Of a stretch of 64,000 nucleotides of DNA, positions 45,393 to 54,715 are shown piece after piece. The number at the start of each line of letters is the position of its first letter. The first letter of the stretch is position 1. The DNA lies in NCBI GenBank assembly GCA_030429565.1, contig JAUIFE010000004.1, positions 408,848-472,847 of the forward strand, read 5' to 3'. This stretch comes from Holophagae bacterium (GTDB taxonomy: Bacteria > Acidobacteriota > Holophagae > Acanthopleuribacterales > Acanthopleuribacteraceae). The position numbers and the translations under genes were made by a program. Below the pieces are notes generated by a model. It was not told the origin of the DNA. It did no database searches and saw nothing but the letters and a program-made list of their open reading frames with translations.

Positions 45393-45473
45393 CTTCTTCT
45401 CTGAGGCCACAACCTCTGCATGACTTTTGCGACGCCCTCTGTCAGATGGGTGTCGCCGTTCGCGGAGGACGGC

Positions 45474-46841
45474 ATGAGCGACCAACGACGGATCGCCGTA
45501 ATCGGCGCAGGCCCTTGCGGCATCACGGCCGCGAAGAACCTTGCCGATGTCGGCTTTAGTCACATTACCCTTTTTGACCGCAACCGTCAGGTTGGCGGTA
45601 ACTGGCTTTATTCTGAGGAACCTGGCCATTCCAGTGTTTTTGAGACCACCCACACCATCAGCTCAAAAACACTGAGCCAGTACCACGATTTTCCGATTCC
45701 CGACGATTACCCCGATTACCCCTCACACCGTCATCTCGCCGAATACTTCCAGAACTACGCGCGTTACTTCGGCGTGGAACCCATGATTCGCTTCGAAACC
45801 AGCGTCACTCACGCTGAACTGCAAAGCGGCGGTGGTTGGCGATTGGCGCTGCAGGATCACAATGGCACGCGCAGCGAACGTTTTGATATCTTGGTTGTTT
45901 GTAACGGACACCACTGGGATCCGCGCATGCCGCATTACGACGGCGAATTTGCCGGCGAGCTGTTGCATTCTCACGACTTCAAAAAAGCCGCGCCTTTTCG
46001 AGATAAACGCGTGCTCGTGATCGGTGGCGGGAACTCGGCCTGTGATGTCGCGGTTGAAACCAGCCGCGTCAGCCGCCGCACCGACATCAGCATGCGGCGG
46101 GGTTATTGGATTACGCCCAAATTCATGTTCGGGCGCCCCACCGATTTGGTTAACGAAAACCTGCGCTTCATTCCCAAGCCGATTCGCCCTTTTGTTTCGG
46201 AAAAAATCCTCTATTTGATGCGGGGTTCAAACCGAAAGTACGGTTTATTGGAGCCCGACCACCGCTTTGGGCAAACCCATCCAACCCTCAACTCAGAACT
46301 GCTGTACTTCATCCGCCACGGCGAAATCGGGATCCAACGCGACCTCACCCGTTTCGACGGCAACACCGTCATTTTTGAGGACGGTCGCCGCGCGGAATAC
46401 GATGCCGTGATCGCGTGCACCGGCTACCGCATCTCGCACCCATTTTTGGATCCTTCGCTGGTGAATTACAGCGAGGGACCCGTTCCGCTGTACTTAAAGA
46501 TGTTCCCTGAGAAAGTCGCCAACCTGTTCTTCGTGGGGTTGTTCCAACCGTTGGGTAGCATTTGGCCTTTAGCCGAATTACAGGCCAAAATTCTGGGTCG
46601 CTATCTTACCGGTGCCTGGCAGCTACCGAAAGCACTTGGCAGCGCCATTCGACACGAACTCGATCATCCCGATTACCGTCAACTGGCCACGCCACGCCAC
46701 ACCATTACCGTCGACTACCACGCCTTTCACAAAAGGCTGCTGGCCGAGTTGCCGCGGTCTTTTCGCCAAACCGAACCCAAAACCAACAGCGGCGCCGGTG
46801 CTGTATTGCCAAGCGGCGAGACCGCCTCTTCGGCAACCTGA
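45474..46841 (+). CDS. Flavin-containing monooxygenase (class B)
   Basis: This is a 455-residue FAD/NADPH enzyme. ATG 45474 is preferred (GGAGG five bases upstream); an in-frame ATG at 45420 has no ribosome site. FAD-binding GAGPCG (about 10-15), 'LFDRNRQVGGNWLYSEE', the FMO identifying motif in 'FAGELLHSHDFK' (about 159-170) and the NADPH-binding 'VIGGGNSACDVAVE' (about 182-195) are in place, with 'YDAVIACTGYRISHPFLDP' near the C-terminus. Such enzymes oxygenate nitrogen or sulfur nucleophiles or aldehydes. Placement behind a TetR gene and an operator-like repeat suggests substrate-induced expression. The last 20 residues look disordered. Confidence 0.88.
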   Translation: MSDQRRIAVIGAGPCGITAAKNLADVGFSHITLFDRNRQVGGNWLYSEEPGHSSVFETTHTISSKTLSQYHDFPIPDDYPDYPSHRHLAEYFQNYARYFGVEPMIRFETSVTHAELQSGGGWRLALQDHNGTRSERFDILVVCNGHHWDPRMPHYDGEFAGELLHSHDFKKAAPFRDKRVLVIGGGNSACDVAVETSRVSRRTDISMRRGYWITPKFMFGRPTDLVNENLRFIPKPIRPFVSEKILYLMRGSNRKYGLLEPDHRFGQTHPTLNSELLYFIRHGEIGIQRDLTRFDGNTVIFEDGRRAEYDAVIACTGYRISHPFLDPSLVNYSEGPVPLYLKMFPEKVANLFFVGLFQPLGSIWPLAELQAKILGRYLTGAWQLPKALGSAIRHELDHPDYRQLATPRHTITVDYHAFHKRLLAELPRSFRQTEPKTNSGAGAVLPSGETASSAT

Positions 46842-46994
46842 CTTAAGGGTCGCCAAAATGACGCAGGTCGATGACCTCTTGGGATGACATTGAGGCTGTG
46901 AATATGCCCGCTTCGCCCAAGGACCTCGCTGTCTAAATTCCTCCTTCATTCGTAACTATCTTTGTTGCAGGTAGTTCGAAAATAAAACAGGGAA

Positions 46995-47051
46995 CAGTTA
47001 AAACTTGGCCCCGGCCTTGCTTTAACTGAGAGCAACAGACTTAAAAAGTCT
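46995..47051 (+). ncRNA. Possible structured RNA or 3' UTR element before a strong terminator
   Basis: CAGTTAAA (46995-47002) and TTTAACTG (47021-47028) form a perfect 8-bp stem around an inner GGCC-CC-GGCC. A second hairpin AGACTT-AAA-AAGTCT follows at 47037-47051, and the terminator hairpin at 47074-47103 after that. Three hairpins in a row in a gene-free stretch are typical of small RNAs or structured 3' ends. There is no recognised RNA family and no confident promoter. Confidence 0.35.
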
Positions 47052-47073
47052 CTTCTCCGAGTTCCTCACCATC

Positions 47074-47112
47074 GCCGGTCAATTGGGCAAGCAATTGACC
47101 GGCACTTTTTTT
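47074..47112 (+). terminator. Strong rho-independent terminator
   Basis: A perfect 12-bp stem, GCCGGTCAATTG (47074-47085) and CAATTGACCGGC (47092-47103), with loop GGCAAG, is followed by AC and seven T (47106-47112). It lies about 230 bases after the monooxygenase stop and 150 before the next gene. Confidence 0.9.
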
Positions 47113-47263
47113 GTCCAAATTTAAAAATAATGACCGGTTATCTCTCGATCTCGGACGTATTAAATAGAGCGGCGACTGTCCGCTTCCTTTTGTTTCAGAT
47201 CGGCCTCCCCAGCATCGGCCGCACCTTGTTAAATGACACGTACTTAAAAGATCGAGGTTCTCA

Positions 47264-48004
47264 ATGTTGATATTTCGCGTACTCCTACTAACTAGCTTGT
47301 TATTCATCCCAACCGCTTTAGCTAATGAAAACCAGGAAGACCCCAGTGAGCACACCGGCGATATTGAAGGGCTCGTCATTGGCGACTCGGGATCCATCCT
47401 TGGCGGCGGCGACTTTGATTTAGATGATTTATGGCAAAGTATGGTCCCTGCTGATTTTGAAATACAACGAACCCTATGGTATGCGGTTACCCCGACGGCC
47501 GTCCCCGACAGTGGCAACGACGACGACAGCAACCTCGCCATCATGATCCACCGGGCAAGCAACAGCGAAGCATCGCTGACAACCCTAACGCTATATGTTT
47601 CCAAGAACCTGACCGTTCGTATCCAAGAACATTTTGTCATCGATCCCGCCACCGAAACGCGCAAGCGCACGGCGCGCATTTTGGTTAATGACTATTATGC
47701 GTACAATCCCGCCGTCGACAGTCTCGAGGTGTTCGACCAAATGAGTTCCCTGATTAACAGAGAACTGGAAGATTATTACGGCACCGGCTTTATCAACCAA
47801 ATTCGCGCTCACGTCAATTACAACGTCGTTACTGATGCGGGCCTTAGCGGTCTTTCCACGGATGACGCCCTCGGTTTTTTCTTTTTCGCCAAATTCGTGG
47901 AAAGCATCAAGCTTTTTGACGGCGGGGCAACCCAACAACCCTTGCGCGTTCAATACTATGTGAACCGCTTGGCGAGCGATCTCGACAACCTTACTTTTTA
48001 CTAA
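47264..48004 (+). CDS. Secreted protein of unknown function
   Basis: This is a 246-residue protein; ATG 47264 has GAGG about six bases upstream. A signal peptide (LIFRVLLLTSLLFIPTALA) precedes an acidic, Gly-rich stretch ('DSGSILGGGDFDLDDLW'). The rest has no recognised motif; 'NRELEDYYGTGFINQIRAHV' and 'LGFFFFAKFVESIKLFDG' look helical. No cysteines are seen in the mature part. It stands alone between a strong terminator and a convergent kinase gene. GTCGCG (48019-48024) and CGCGAC (48043-48048) after its stop may be a weak two-way terminator. Confidence 0.7.
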   Translation: MLIFRVLLLTSLLFIPTALANENQEDPSEHTGDIEGLVIGDSGSILGGGDFDLDDLWQSMVPADFEIQRTLWYAVTPTAVPDSGNDDDSNLAIMIHRASNSEASLTTLTLYVSKNLTVRIQEHFVIDPATETRKRTARILVNDYYAYNPAVDSLEVFDQMSSLINRELEDYYGTGFINQIRAHVNYNVVTDAGLSGLSTDDALGFFFFAKFVESIKLFDGGATQQPLRVQYYVNRLASDLDNLTFY

Positions 48005-48062
48005 TAAACAGGATGTGGGTCGCGTTTTGGTGAAAAAACAGCCGCGACAGCACCTACTCAGA

Positions 48063-50636
48063 TCATGGACGGGCCGCCTGCGATTCGAGCAGCGCGGCCC
48101 GTTCTTCGTGTTTGCCTTGTTTTTCATAAATCGCGGCCAGGGTATCAAAAGTCAGCCGTACCGATGGATCCTTTGCCGAAAAGAAACGTTGCTTTAGGTC
48201 CAATGTTTGGCGCGTCACTTCCTCGGCTTCGGCCAGACGCCCGGCAAAATATAGAATGCGCCCGTAATTGCCCAACGCGTTAATCGTACGGCGATGGGTG
48301 GTTCCGCTCAGCGCCGCGTGAGAGCGGTAGAGCTGTTCCGCCATGTAGATCGCTTGATCTTTATCGCCGGTCACGTAGAGGAAAATCATGAGGTTGGTGC
48401 GCGTGTCCAGCGTTTGCGTGTGGTCCCAGCCTAGGGTATCCGTGATTTGTTCGAGATTGCCTTCAAAAAAAGCGGCCGCTTCATCGTAACGCCGCAGCTT
48501 GGTTAACACTGTCGCCACCAAGGTTTGAGAAAACAAGGTGTGGACATGCTCCGCACCAAGGCTGGTGAAGCGGCGTTGATAAGTTTCCAAATGAGCCTCA
48601 AAGGCGAGATTCACACAGTTGCGATTAAAGTAGTTACGGCCCAGATGATGCAGTGCTGCGAGTGTGTCTGGGTGGTTGGGGCCCAAGACTGTGCGCCGTT
48701 TGGCTAACAAAGTAAGTAATAGTGGTTCGGCTTCGGCGGCACGACCGTGATCGCTGAAGGAGGTTGCCACGTGCATCATCGAGGACAGTGTCTTGGGATC
48801 ATCGGCGCCAAACAGGCGTCGTCGCTGTCCCCAGACTTCGCGGTGCAGCGCTTCGGCTTCGCGGAACGAACCGGCGCGTTCCAAACAAATGGCCACGATT
48901 TCCTTTTGACTGATGGTTTCTTCGTGGTCCGGGCCTAAATCACGAAGTAATACGGCGAGCGCGGCTTCCTGGTCGGCCCTTGCTTCGGTATAACGCCCTT
49001 CATTCAAGGCAATCACGGAAAGTAAACGGCGACTTAGTAGGGTGTCGAGATGTTCCTCGCCGACCAGGCGCCGGCGTAGCTGATAGGCCTCGTCCAGGTG
49101 TGAGGCGGCAAGATTCAGTTCACCAAGTGTCAGGTAAGTCGCGCCCACGGTGTGATGCAAAAACGCGGAAATGTGCTGGTCGCGTTCCAAGCCTTCGTTC
49201 AAATCGGCACTGAACTGGTCGAGCAAGACACGTAAGGTGACATCGCGGTGATGGTTGGCCGGTTCGATCGAGGTTAAAAAATGGGTCAAATGCTGTTGCG
49301 AACGCGTGGCGCGACCCGCCGCCAATTCCGCCAAAGCCAGGTTGCGATCGGCCCGGACCTTACCCACAAATGCCGCCGCCGCACCCAGGGTCAGGGCGAG
49401 CAACACCGTCGTCGCCGTGACCACCGCCAGACGATGGCGGCGTATGAACTTCAACGCTTGATCACGCCACTCGGGTTTGCGTGCGCTCACGGGTCGATGG
49501 CCTCGTAGCGCCTGCAGATCCTCGATCAAGGCTTCGACACCGGCATAACGCTGGTCTCGATCCTTGGCGAGGCATTTGAGTGTCATCCAGTCCAAATCAC
49601 CGCGCACGCGGCGCAGGTAACGACGCGGCGTCGTGCCGCGGTCGGCGGCGATTTGCGCCAAACCTGCGGCCGACTGGCGCCGCAGGCAACGCGATGGTGC
49701 GATTGCTTCTTCCTCGCGGATGAGGCGGAAGGCTTCAGCCCAGGGGAGGGCGGCCAACCTCGCTTCCGGTAACGGCAAAGTGTCACACAAGAGTTCGTAG
49801 AGTAGCACCCCGAGCGAATAGATGTCGGTACGGGTATCGAGCCGCCGTTCCTGCAGGGTTGCTTGTTCCGGGCTCATGTAGCTCAGCGTTCCCAAGGCGG
49901 TACCGGCCATGGTCAGAACGGTGTCGGGAACCGGCAGGTCCAGAGAATCGCCGACGGCGGTGGCTTTGGCGATGCCGAAATCGATGACCTTGGGCACCGC
50001 CGTTCCCTGTTCATCGGTGACCAAAATATTGCCGGGTTTGAGGTCACGGTGGATCACGCCTTTTTGGTGCGAATAGCGCACGGCTTCACACACCTTCTCG
50101 AACAGCGCAAGGCGTTGATCGAGATCGAGACGGTGGCGCCGACAATAAAGGGTAAAACGCTCGCCCTGGATTCGTTCCATCGCAAAGAAAGGTCGTCCGC
50201 GATCCGTGACGCCCGCATCAAAAACCTGGGCGATGTAAGGATGATTCATGCGCGCCAAGGAGCGCTGTTCCCAGCGAAAGCGTTTGAGAATGCGCTGGGT
50301 ATCCATGCCGGCCTTGATGATTTTAAGTGCGACATCGCGCTGGACCGGGTTTTCTTGGCGCGCGTGGTACACCAACCCGGCGCCGCCTTCACCCAGTAAC
50401 CCGACAATGCGATAGGGTCCAACCTGGTCGGTTGGTTCGGGTTCCAACGCCGCGCCGGGCTCGAGGAACTCGTTGCGTTCGGCTTCCTCATCGAGGGCGA
50501 GCAGCGTTAACACTTCGCGCTTAAGCGCCGCATCACCGTCGCAATGTTGCTCGAGGAAGGCGGGCCACGCGTCTTTTGGCAAATCGAGCGCGCGTTGGAA
50601 TAAATCGTCTACGCGTTGAAAACGTTCAAAGGCCAA
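48063..50636 (-). CDS. Ser/Thr protein kinase with TPR C-terminus
   Basis: This is an 857-residue protein. TTG 50636 is chosen: it has AGG seven bases upstream and yields 'MAFERFQRVDDLFQRALDLP', the typical start of acidobacterial-type kinases. The kinase domain (about 72-345) has GEGGAG loop (82-87), Lys105, HRDLKPGN (Asp198) and DFG (219-221), all intact. A membrane helix (about 395-420) is followed by a TPR region (about 440-850) of the kinesin-light-chain type, with repeats like 'RRLFGADDPKTLSSMMHVAT' and 'RRTVLGPNHPDTLAALHHLG'. The TPRs would lie outside the membrane as sensor or docking arm. It is convergent with the secreted-protein gene and divergent from the propeller kinases. Confidence 0.9.
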   Translation of the reverse strand: MAFERFQRVDDLFQRALDLPKDAWPAFLEQHCDGDAALKREVLTLLALDEEAERNEFLEPGAALEPEPTDQVGPYRIVGLLGEGGAGLVYHARQENPVQRDVALKIIKAGMDTQRILKRFRWEQRSLARMNHPYIAQVFDAGVTDRGRPFFAMERIQGERFTLYCRRHRLDLDQRLALFEKVCEAVRYSHQKGVIHRDLKPGNILVTDEQGTAVPKVIDFGIAKATAVGDSLDLPVPDTVLTMAGTALGTLSYMSPEQATLQERRLDTRTDIYSLGVLLYELLCDTLPLPEARLAALPWAEAFRLIREEEAIAPSRCLRRQSAAGLAQIAADRGTTPRRYLRRVRGDLDWMTLKCLAKDRDQRYAGVEALIEDLQALRGHRPVSARKPEWRDQALKFIRRHRLAVVTATTVLLALTLGAAAAFVGKVRADRNLALAELAAGRATRSQQHLTHFLTSIEPANHHRDVTLRVLLDQFSADLNEGLERDQHISAFLHHTVGATYLTLGELNLAASHLDEAYQLRRRLVGEEHLDTLLSRRLLSVIALNEGRYTEARADQEAALAVLLRDLGPDHEETISQKEIVAICLERAGSFREAEALHREVWGQRRRLFGADDPKTLSSMMHVATSFSDHGRAAEAEPLLLTLLAKRRTVLGPNHPDTLAALHHLGRNYFNRNCVNLAFEAHLETYQRRFTSLGAEHVHTLFSQTLVATVLTKLRRYDEAAAFFEGNLEQITDTLGWDHTQTLDTRTNLMIFLYVTGDKDQAIYMAEQLYRSHAALSGTTHRRTINALGNYGRILYFAGRLAEAEEVTRQTLDLKQRFFSAKDPSVRLTFDTLAAIYEKQGKHEERAALLESQAARP

Positions 50637-51079
50637 GCAAAACCTCAGCAGGAAAGGGGCGTGAAGGCCGAGTGGTTCCTGCAAACTTTAACACGCCTAA
50701 GCCGCTTTGCAAGGTTCGCCACACCGGGCTCGTCGCCACCGTGCGAAGCTCACTTGCTTTTGCGCGCGCGGCCGTTTAAGCTGAGCCCAATTGACACCTT
50801 TCACATCGCCCCGGCAAGAACCATGGCCCTGGGTCGCAACGAGCCGGCGCGAATTCCCCGCCAAAACGGCGTCGGGGTCGCCAATCCCATGGCGGCATTC
50901 GGGGGGGACGGCTTGCGAAAGACCGCCGCCAACGTCGATATGTGTTTGAGCTCATTTGGTTTGATGAATAGATCGCTTAGAAACTAGCCGTGGGCACGGT
51001 GTCTCTATCCCACCGCATCCCATCCCCACAAATAAACGTCCCAACCGCTTGCAACATTCCTCGGTGAGGCCGGAACATT
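50637..51079. other. Divergent intergenic region between two signalling genes
   Basis: No gene is seen. TTGACA at 50791-50796 has no good -10 at the usual distance. A strong hairpin CCCCGCC-AAAAC-GGCGTCGGGG sits at 50856-50877 without a T-run. GAGG at 51066-51069 serves the TTG at 51080. Confidence 0.35.
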
Positions 51080-54000
51080 TTGAGAGAGTCCCAATCCCCA
51101 ATCCGCATCCCTTGGTTCGGCCTCGTCTTACAGGCGTTGCTCGGCGGTTTTTTGATGGGCGGCCTGCTGCCGGCCGGCCGACTGGCGGCCCAAAACAATT
51201 TCCCTTGGTCGAAAGCCCGCTTAACCCACTTGGGCATCGACGATAACCTGTCACACCGCACGGTTTACAGTGTTTTGCAAGATCGCGACGGTTTCCTATG
51301 GGTTGGTACCCAAAACGGGCTCAACCGCTACAACGGCTACACCTTCACCACCTTTTACAACAATCCCGCCGACCCCACCTCCCTGGCCGGTGACAACGTC
51401 TCTTCTCTGGCTGAGGACAACCAGGGTTTGCTGTGGATCGCCACCTGGGGTGGCGGCCTCAACATTTTCGACCCCGTCAAACAGGCGTTCACCCGTTACC
51501 GCCTTAACTTTGTCAACGGCGATCCTATTCACCGTGTCCAACGCCTTTACCGTGATCGCAGCGGCGCTATTTGGGTGGGCACTTATGCGGCCGGCGCCGT
51601 GCGCATCAATCCCAAAACCATGGAAGAAACACGGTTTGGTTTAGAGTCTCCCGGCGTCAATCAGCCCGCACGCGTTTGGGACGTGACCGAAGGCGTCGAC
51701 GGTTCTTTTTACATTGGCACCAACTCAGGCCTGTACCTGCTCGATGTCGAAACCGGCAAACACCAGCTCGTCAACGCCGCCGGCCCGATGGCTGAAGAAT
51801 TGAAAAGTGCGCAAATCCGTTGCCTGTACATGTCGGAGAACCAGTTTCTTTGGATTGGCACCAATCGCCATTTGTTGCGCCTGGACACCCGTGACCGCAG
51901 CCTGATTGTCCAGCAACCACTGCGCGAAAACGGGGCGCCGCTGGAAGAAACCAACTTCAATGTGATTACTGAAGATCCCGCCGGGAATCTGCTTGTCGGC
52001 ACCCTTTACTACGGCATGTTCCGCTACGATCCACTGGAGGAACGCTGGCTGCAATTCCAACACAATCGCCTCAATCAAAACGGCTTGCTCCACAACGATA
52101 TCCGCGCTTTGTACGTGGACCGTACCGATGTACTTTGGATCGGTACGCGTGGCGGCGGTTTAAGCAAACTGGACACCAAACGCAAAAAGTTTGACGTTTA
52201 CCGTCCGCAACCCAACGACCCGAGCGGGTTACCCGGCGAGGCGGTACGCGCCCTCGCGCCGACGCCCGACGGCGCCGTGTGGATCGGCACCTTGGGCGGG
52301 GGTCTGTGTTTGCTGGATCGCGCAAACGGGGCGGTCAAACACTATCAACCCGAGGCCGGCAACCCACGCAGCATCAGCAACGCCTGGGTGATGGCGCTCC
52401 TGCGCGACAACGACGGCCGTTTGTGGGCCGGCACCAACGGCGGTCTTAACCGGCTCGATGCCGACGGCGGTTTTACGCGTTTCCAACACGATCCGCGCGA
52501 TGAGACCAGCCTCATTCACGATCAAATTCAGAGCTTGGCGCGACTCGGAGCCAATGAACTCTGGGTCGGCACCACCGGCGGTTTAAGCGTGCTCAAGGAT
52601 GGGGTCTTCAAAAATTACCCCAACGGTGACAACCGCCCGGGTGGGCTTCCCGGCACACGCATTTACGCCATTCATCGCGACCGCGAAGGCGTCGCGTGGC
52701 TGGCCACCGCCCACGGCGGTTTGGTGCGCTACCGTGCCGAAAGCGACGATTTCCAAAATTATCTGCCCGACATGGTCGAGGACGAGGGCGGCTCTAGTAA
52801 AGCCACCATCTTGAGCATTGGCGAAAACAGTTCGGGCATTTGGGTCGGTTCCTTTGGTGGCGGTTTGGGTTTTTTGCCCTGGGGCGCGGACAAATTTCAA
52901 CACTTCACCACTGCCCAAGGCTTGCCCAACAACATTGTTTACGCCGTACTCACCGATCGCGCCGACCGCCTCTGGCTCAGCACCAACAAGGGGCTGTGCC
53001 GCTTCGATCCCGAATTCAACACCTTCCGCAATTACAACCTCGCCGACGGCCTGCAAGACGAGTTGTTCAGCGTCGGCGCCCATGCGGTCAGTGAAACCGG
53101 TGAGTTCTTTTTTGGCGGGATTGAAGGTTTTAACAGCTTCTATCCCAGCCAAGTACGCGATTACGGCTCGCCGCCGAACCTGGCTGTATCCGAGTTTCGG
53201 GTCATGGACAGCACCCTGCACATTCACCCCACACGACCCGAGAAAGTCACCCTCAACGCCAACCAAAACTACCTTTTTTTCGAGTTTGCCGCCCTCGACT
53301 TTACCGCCCCTGAACACAATCGCTACCAGTACATGATGGAGGGCTTGGACGAGGGCTGGTCGACACCTGACAATCGCCGCAGCGTCAGCTATGCCGCCTT
53401 GCCACACGGTAACTACCGCTTTCGCGTGCGTGCCGCCAACCACGACGGCATATGGAACGAAGAAGGCTTGGCGGTGCGCATTCGCATTAAACCGCCGATC
53501 TACCTGGACCAGTTCGCGATGGTGGTTTACCTGCTGCTGGGCGTTGCTTTGGTCGGCGCCTTCGGCGTTTTGTTTGTGCGCAAGCGCCGTGAAAAAGAAA
53601 AGCTGACTGAAATCCTTGAAGCGCGTCGTCAGGCGGAAGATTCAAGTCGTTCCAAAAGCGCGTTTTTGGCGCAAATGAGCCACGAGCTGCGCACCCCGCT
53701 CAACCACATCATCGGCTACAGCGAAATCCTTGAGGAGGAGGTCGATGACGGCGTTGAGGATCGCTCCTTGCGCAAAACTTTGCAAACCGACCTCGCCAAA
53801 ATCCGTTCGGCCGCTTACTACCAGCTCTCGCTCATCAACAACCTACTCGACTTCACCAAAATCGAATCGGGCGATATGCCTTTGTTGCTGGAGCGCTTCT
53901 CCGTGCGTGAAATGGTTGAGGCGGCCCTGAGTCAAATTCGGCCCCTGTTAAAAAAGCAACACAACCAACTGCTGATGGACTACGAACCGAACAATCCCGG

Positions 54001-54415
54001 TTTTATGGTGGCCGACATTATCAAGTTACGCACCGCCTTGCTGAATATGTTGAACAACGCCAATAAGTTCACCAACCGCGGTCAAATCCACCTGCGGGTC
54101 AAACGAGCCCTTCAAGACGGTGAGGAGTGGATGACCTTCGAAGTCACGGACACGGGAATCGGGATCAAGGAACACCAAATGGAGTTGTTGTTCCGCGAGT
54201 TTACCCAAATTGAAGACCATAACCGTTATGGCGGCACGGGCTTAGGATTGTATGTTACCCGTTGTTTTTGCAAGTTAATGGGCGGCCGCATTGAGGTGAA
54301 GAGCCAGTATCGCAAGGGCACGACCTTTACCATGCATATTCCGGCTTTTGTGGGCGGGGAATCACCGACCATGACCCTGGATCCTCACGAAACCTCGCCC
54401 ACGACCGGCACTTAG
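51080..54415 (+). CDS. Sensor histidine kinase with ligand-binding beta-propeller (first of a tandem pair)
   Basis: This is a 1111-residue protein starting on TTG 51080. A signal/anchor segment (about 12-36) leads to a large periplasmic part of repeated 'LWIGTxGGGLxxxD' blades (about 45-720; two seven-bladed propellers in relatives), then a Y_Y_Y domain (about 725-805, 'YQYMMEGLDEGWSTPDNRRS'), one membrane helix (about 812-834), HisKA with His868 in SHELRTP, and HATPase with 'DTGIGIKEHQ' and '[11 protein letters not shown]'. This is the layout of hybrid two-component regulators, which usually sense glycans, but receiver and AraC-type output domains are absent. A partner response regulator is not in the window. 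Confidence 0.92.
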   Translation: MRESQSPIRIPWFGLVLQALLGGFLMGGLLPAGRLAAQNNFPWSKARLTHLGIDDNLSHRTVYSVLQDRDGFLWVGTQNGLNRYNGYTFTTFYNNPADPTSLAGDNVSSLAEDNQGLLWIATWGGGLNIFDPVKQAFTRYRLNFVNGDPIHRVQRLYRDRSGAIWVGTYAAGAVRINPKTMEETRFGLESPGVNQPARVWDVTEGVDGSFYIGTNSGLYLLDVETGKHQLVNAAGPMAEELKSAQIRCLYMSENQFLWIGTNRHLLRLDTRDRSLIVQQPLRENGAPLEETNFNVITEDPAGNLLVGTLYYGMFRYDPLEERWLQFQHNRLNQNGLLHNDIRALYVDRTDVLWIGTRGGGLSKLDTKRKKFDVYRPQPNDPSGLPGEAVRALAPTPDGAVWIGTLGGGLCLLDRANGAVKHYQPEAGNPRSISNAWVMALLRDNDGRLWAGTNGGLNRLDADGGFTRFQHDPRDETSLIHDQIQSLARLGANELWVGTTGGLSVLKDGVFKNYPNGDNRPGGLPGTRIYAIHRDREGVAWLATAHGGLVRYRAESDDFQNYLPDMVEDEGGSSKATILSIGENSSGIWVGSFGGGLGFLPWGADKFQHFTTAQGLPNNIVYAVLTDRADRLWLSTNKGLCRFDPEFNTFRNYNLADGLQDELFSVGAHAVSETGEFFFGGIEGFNSFYPSQVRDYGSPPNLAVSEFRVMDSTLHIHPTRPEKVTLNANQNYLFFEFAALDFTAPEHNRYQYMMEGLDEGWSTPDNRRSVSYAALPHGNYRFRVRAANHDGIWNEEGLAVRIRIKPPIYLDQFAMVVYLLLGVALVGAFGVLFVRKRREKEKLTEILEARRQAEDSSRSKSAFLAQMSHELRTPLNHIIGYSEILEEEVDDGVEDRSLRKTLQTDLAKIRSAAYYQLSLINNLLDFTKIESGDMPLLLERFSVREMVEAALSQIRPLLKKQHNQLLMDYEPNNPGFMVADIIKLRTALLNMLNNANKFTNRGQIHLRVKRALQDGEEWMTFEVTDTGIGIKEHQMELLFREFTQIEDHNRYGGTGLGLYVTRCFCKLMGGRIEVKSQYRKGTTFTMHIPAFVGGESPTMTLDPHETSPTTGT

Positions 54416-54715
54416 GTGGAAAGAGAGATTGCCGGGACGACAAAAAGGCCGCGCCGGCGAGGCGAAACAAAACAAAAGCGTGCGAAAAAGGACCGTATAA
54501 AACTCGCCGCACGCCGTGCAAACAGGTAAGATAGAAAGAATCTTACGAAGCTGTGGCCGGCGATGAGATCTAACGGTTCTTGCTTGCCGACGTGGAAGCG
54601 TCGACGAGCCAAAAAATTAACAAGCGGAATGAATTCTGCAGTGCGGGGAAACCGTCAAGAAATCCGTCGGCAGGGCAAATCCGGCCGGCTGCGGTGTCTG
54701 CTATCAAGTCTCGGG
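54416..54715. other. Spacer between the tandem propeller kinases
   Basis: The frame of the second kinase is open from 54563, so part of this may code for a longer N-terminus, but that extension is Arg/Lys-rich and lacks a ribosome site. No clear promoter or terminator is seen; TATAAA at 54496 and TAAGAT at 54527 lack -35 partners. Confidence 0.3.

Noticed and set aside
52583..53443. 286-residue open frame on the minus strand
   Set aside because: It is antisense to the propeller domain of the first tandem histidine kinase, a shadow of the real frame.
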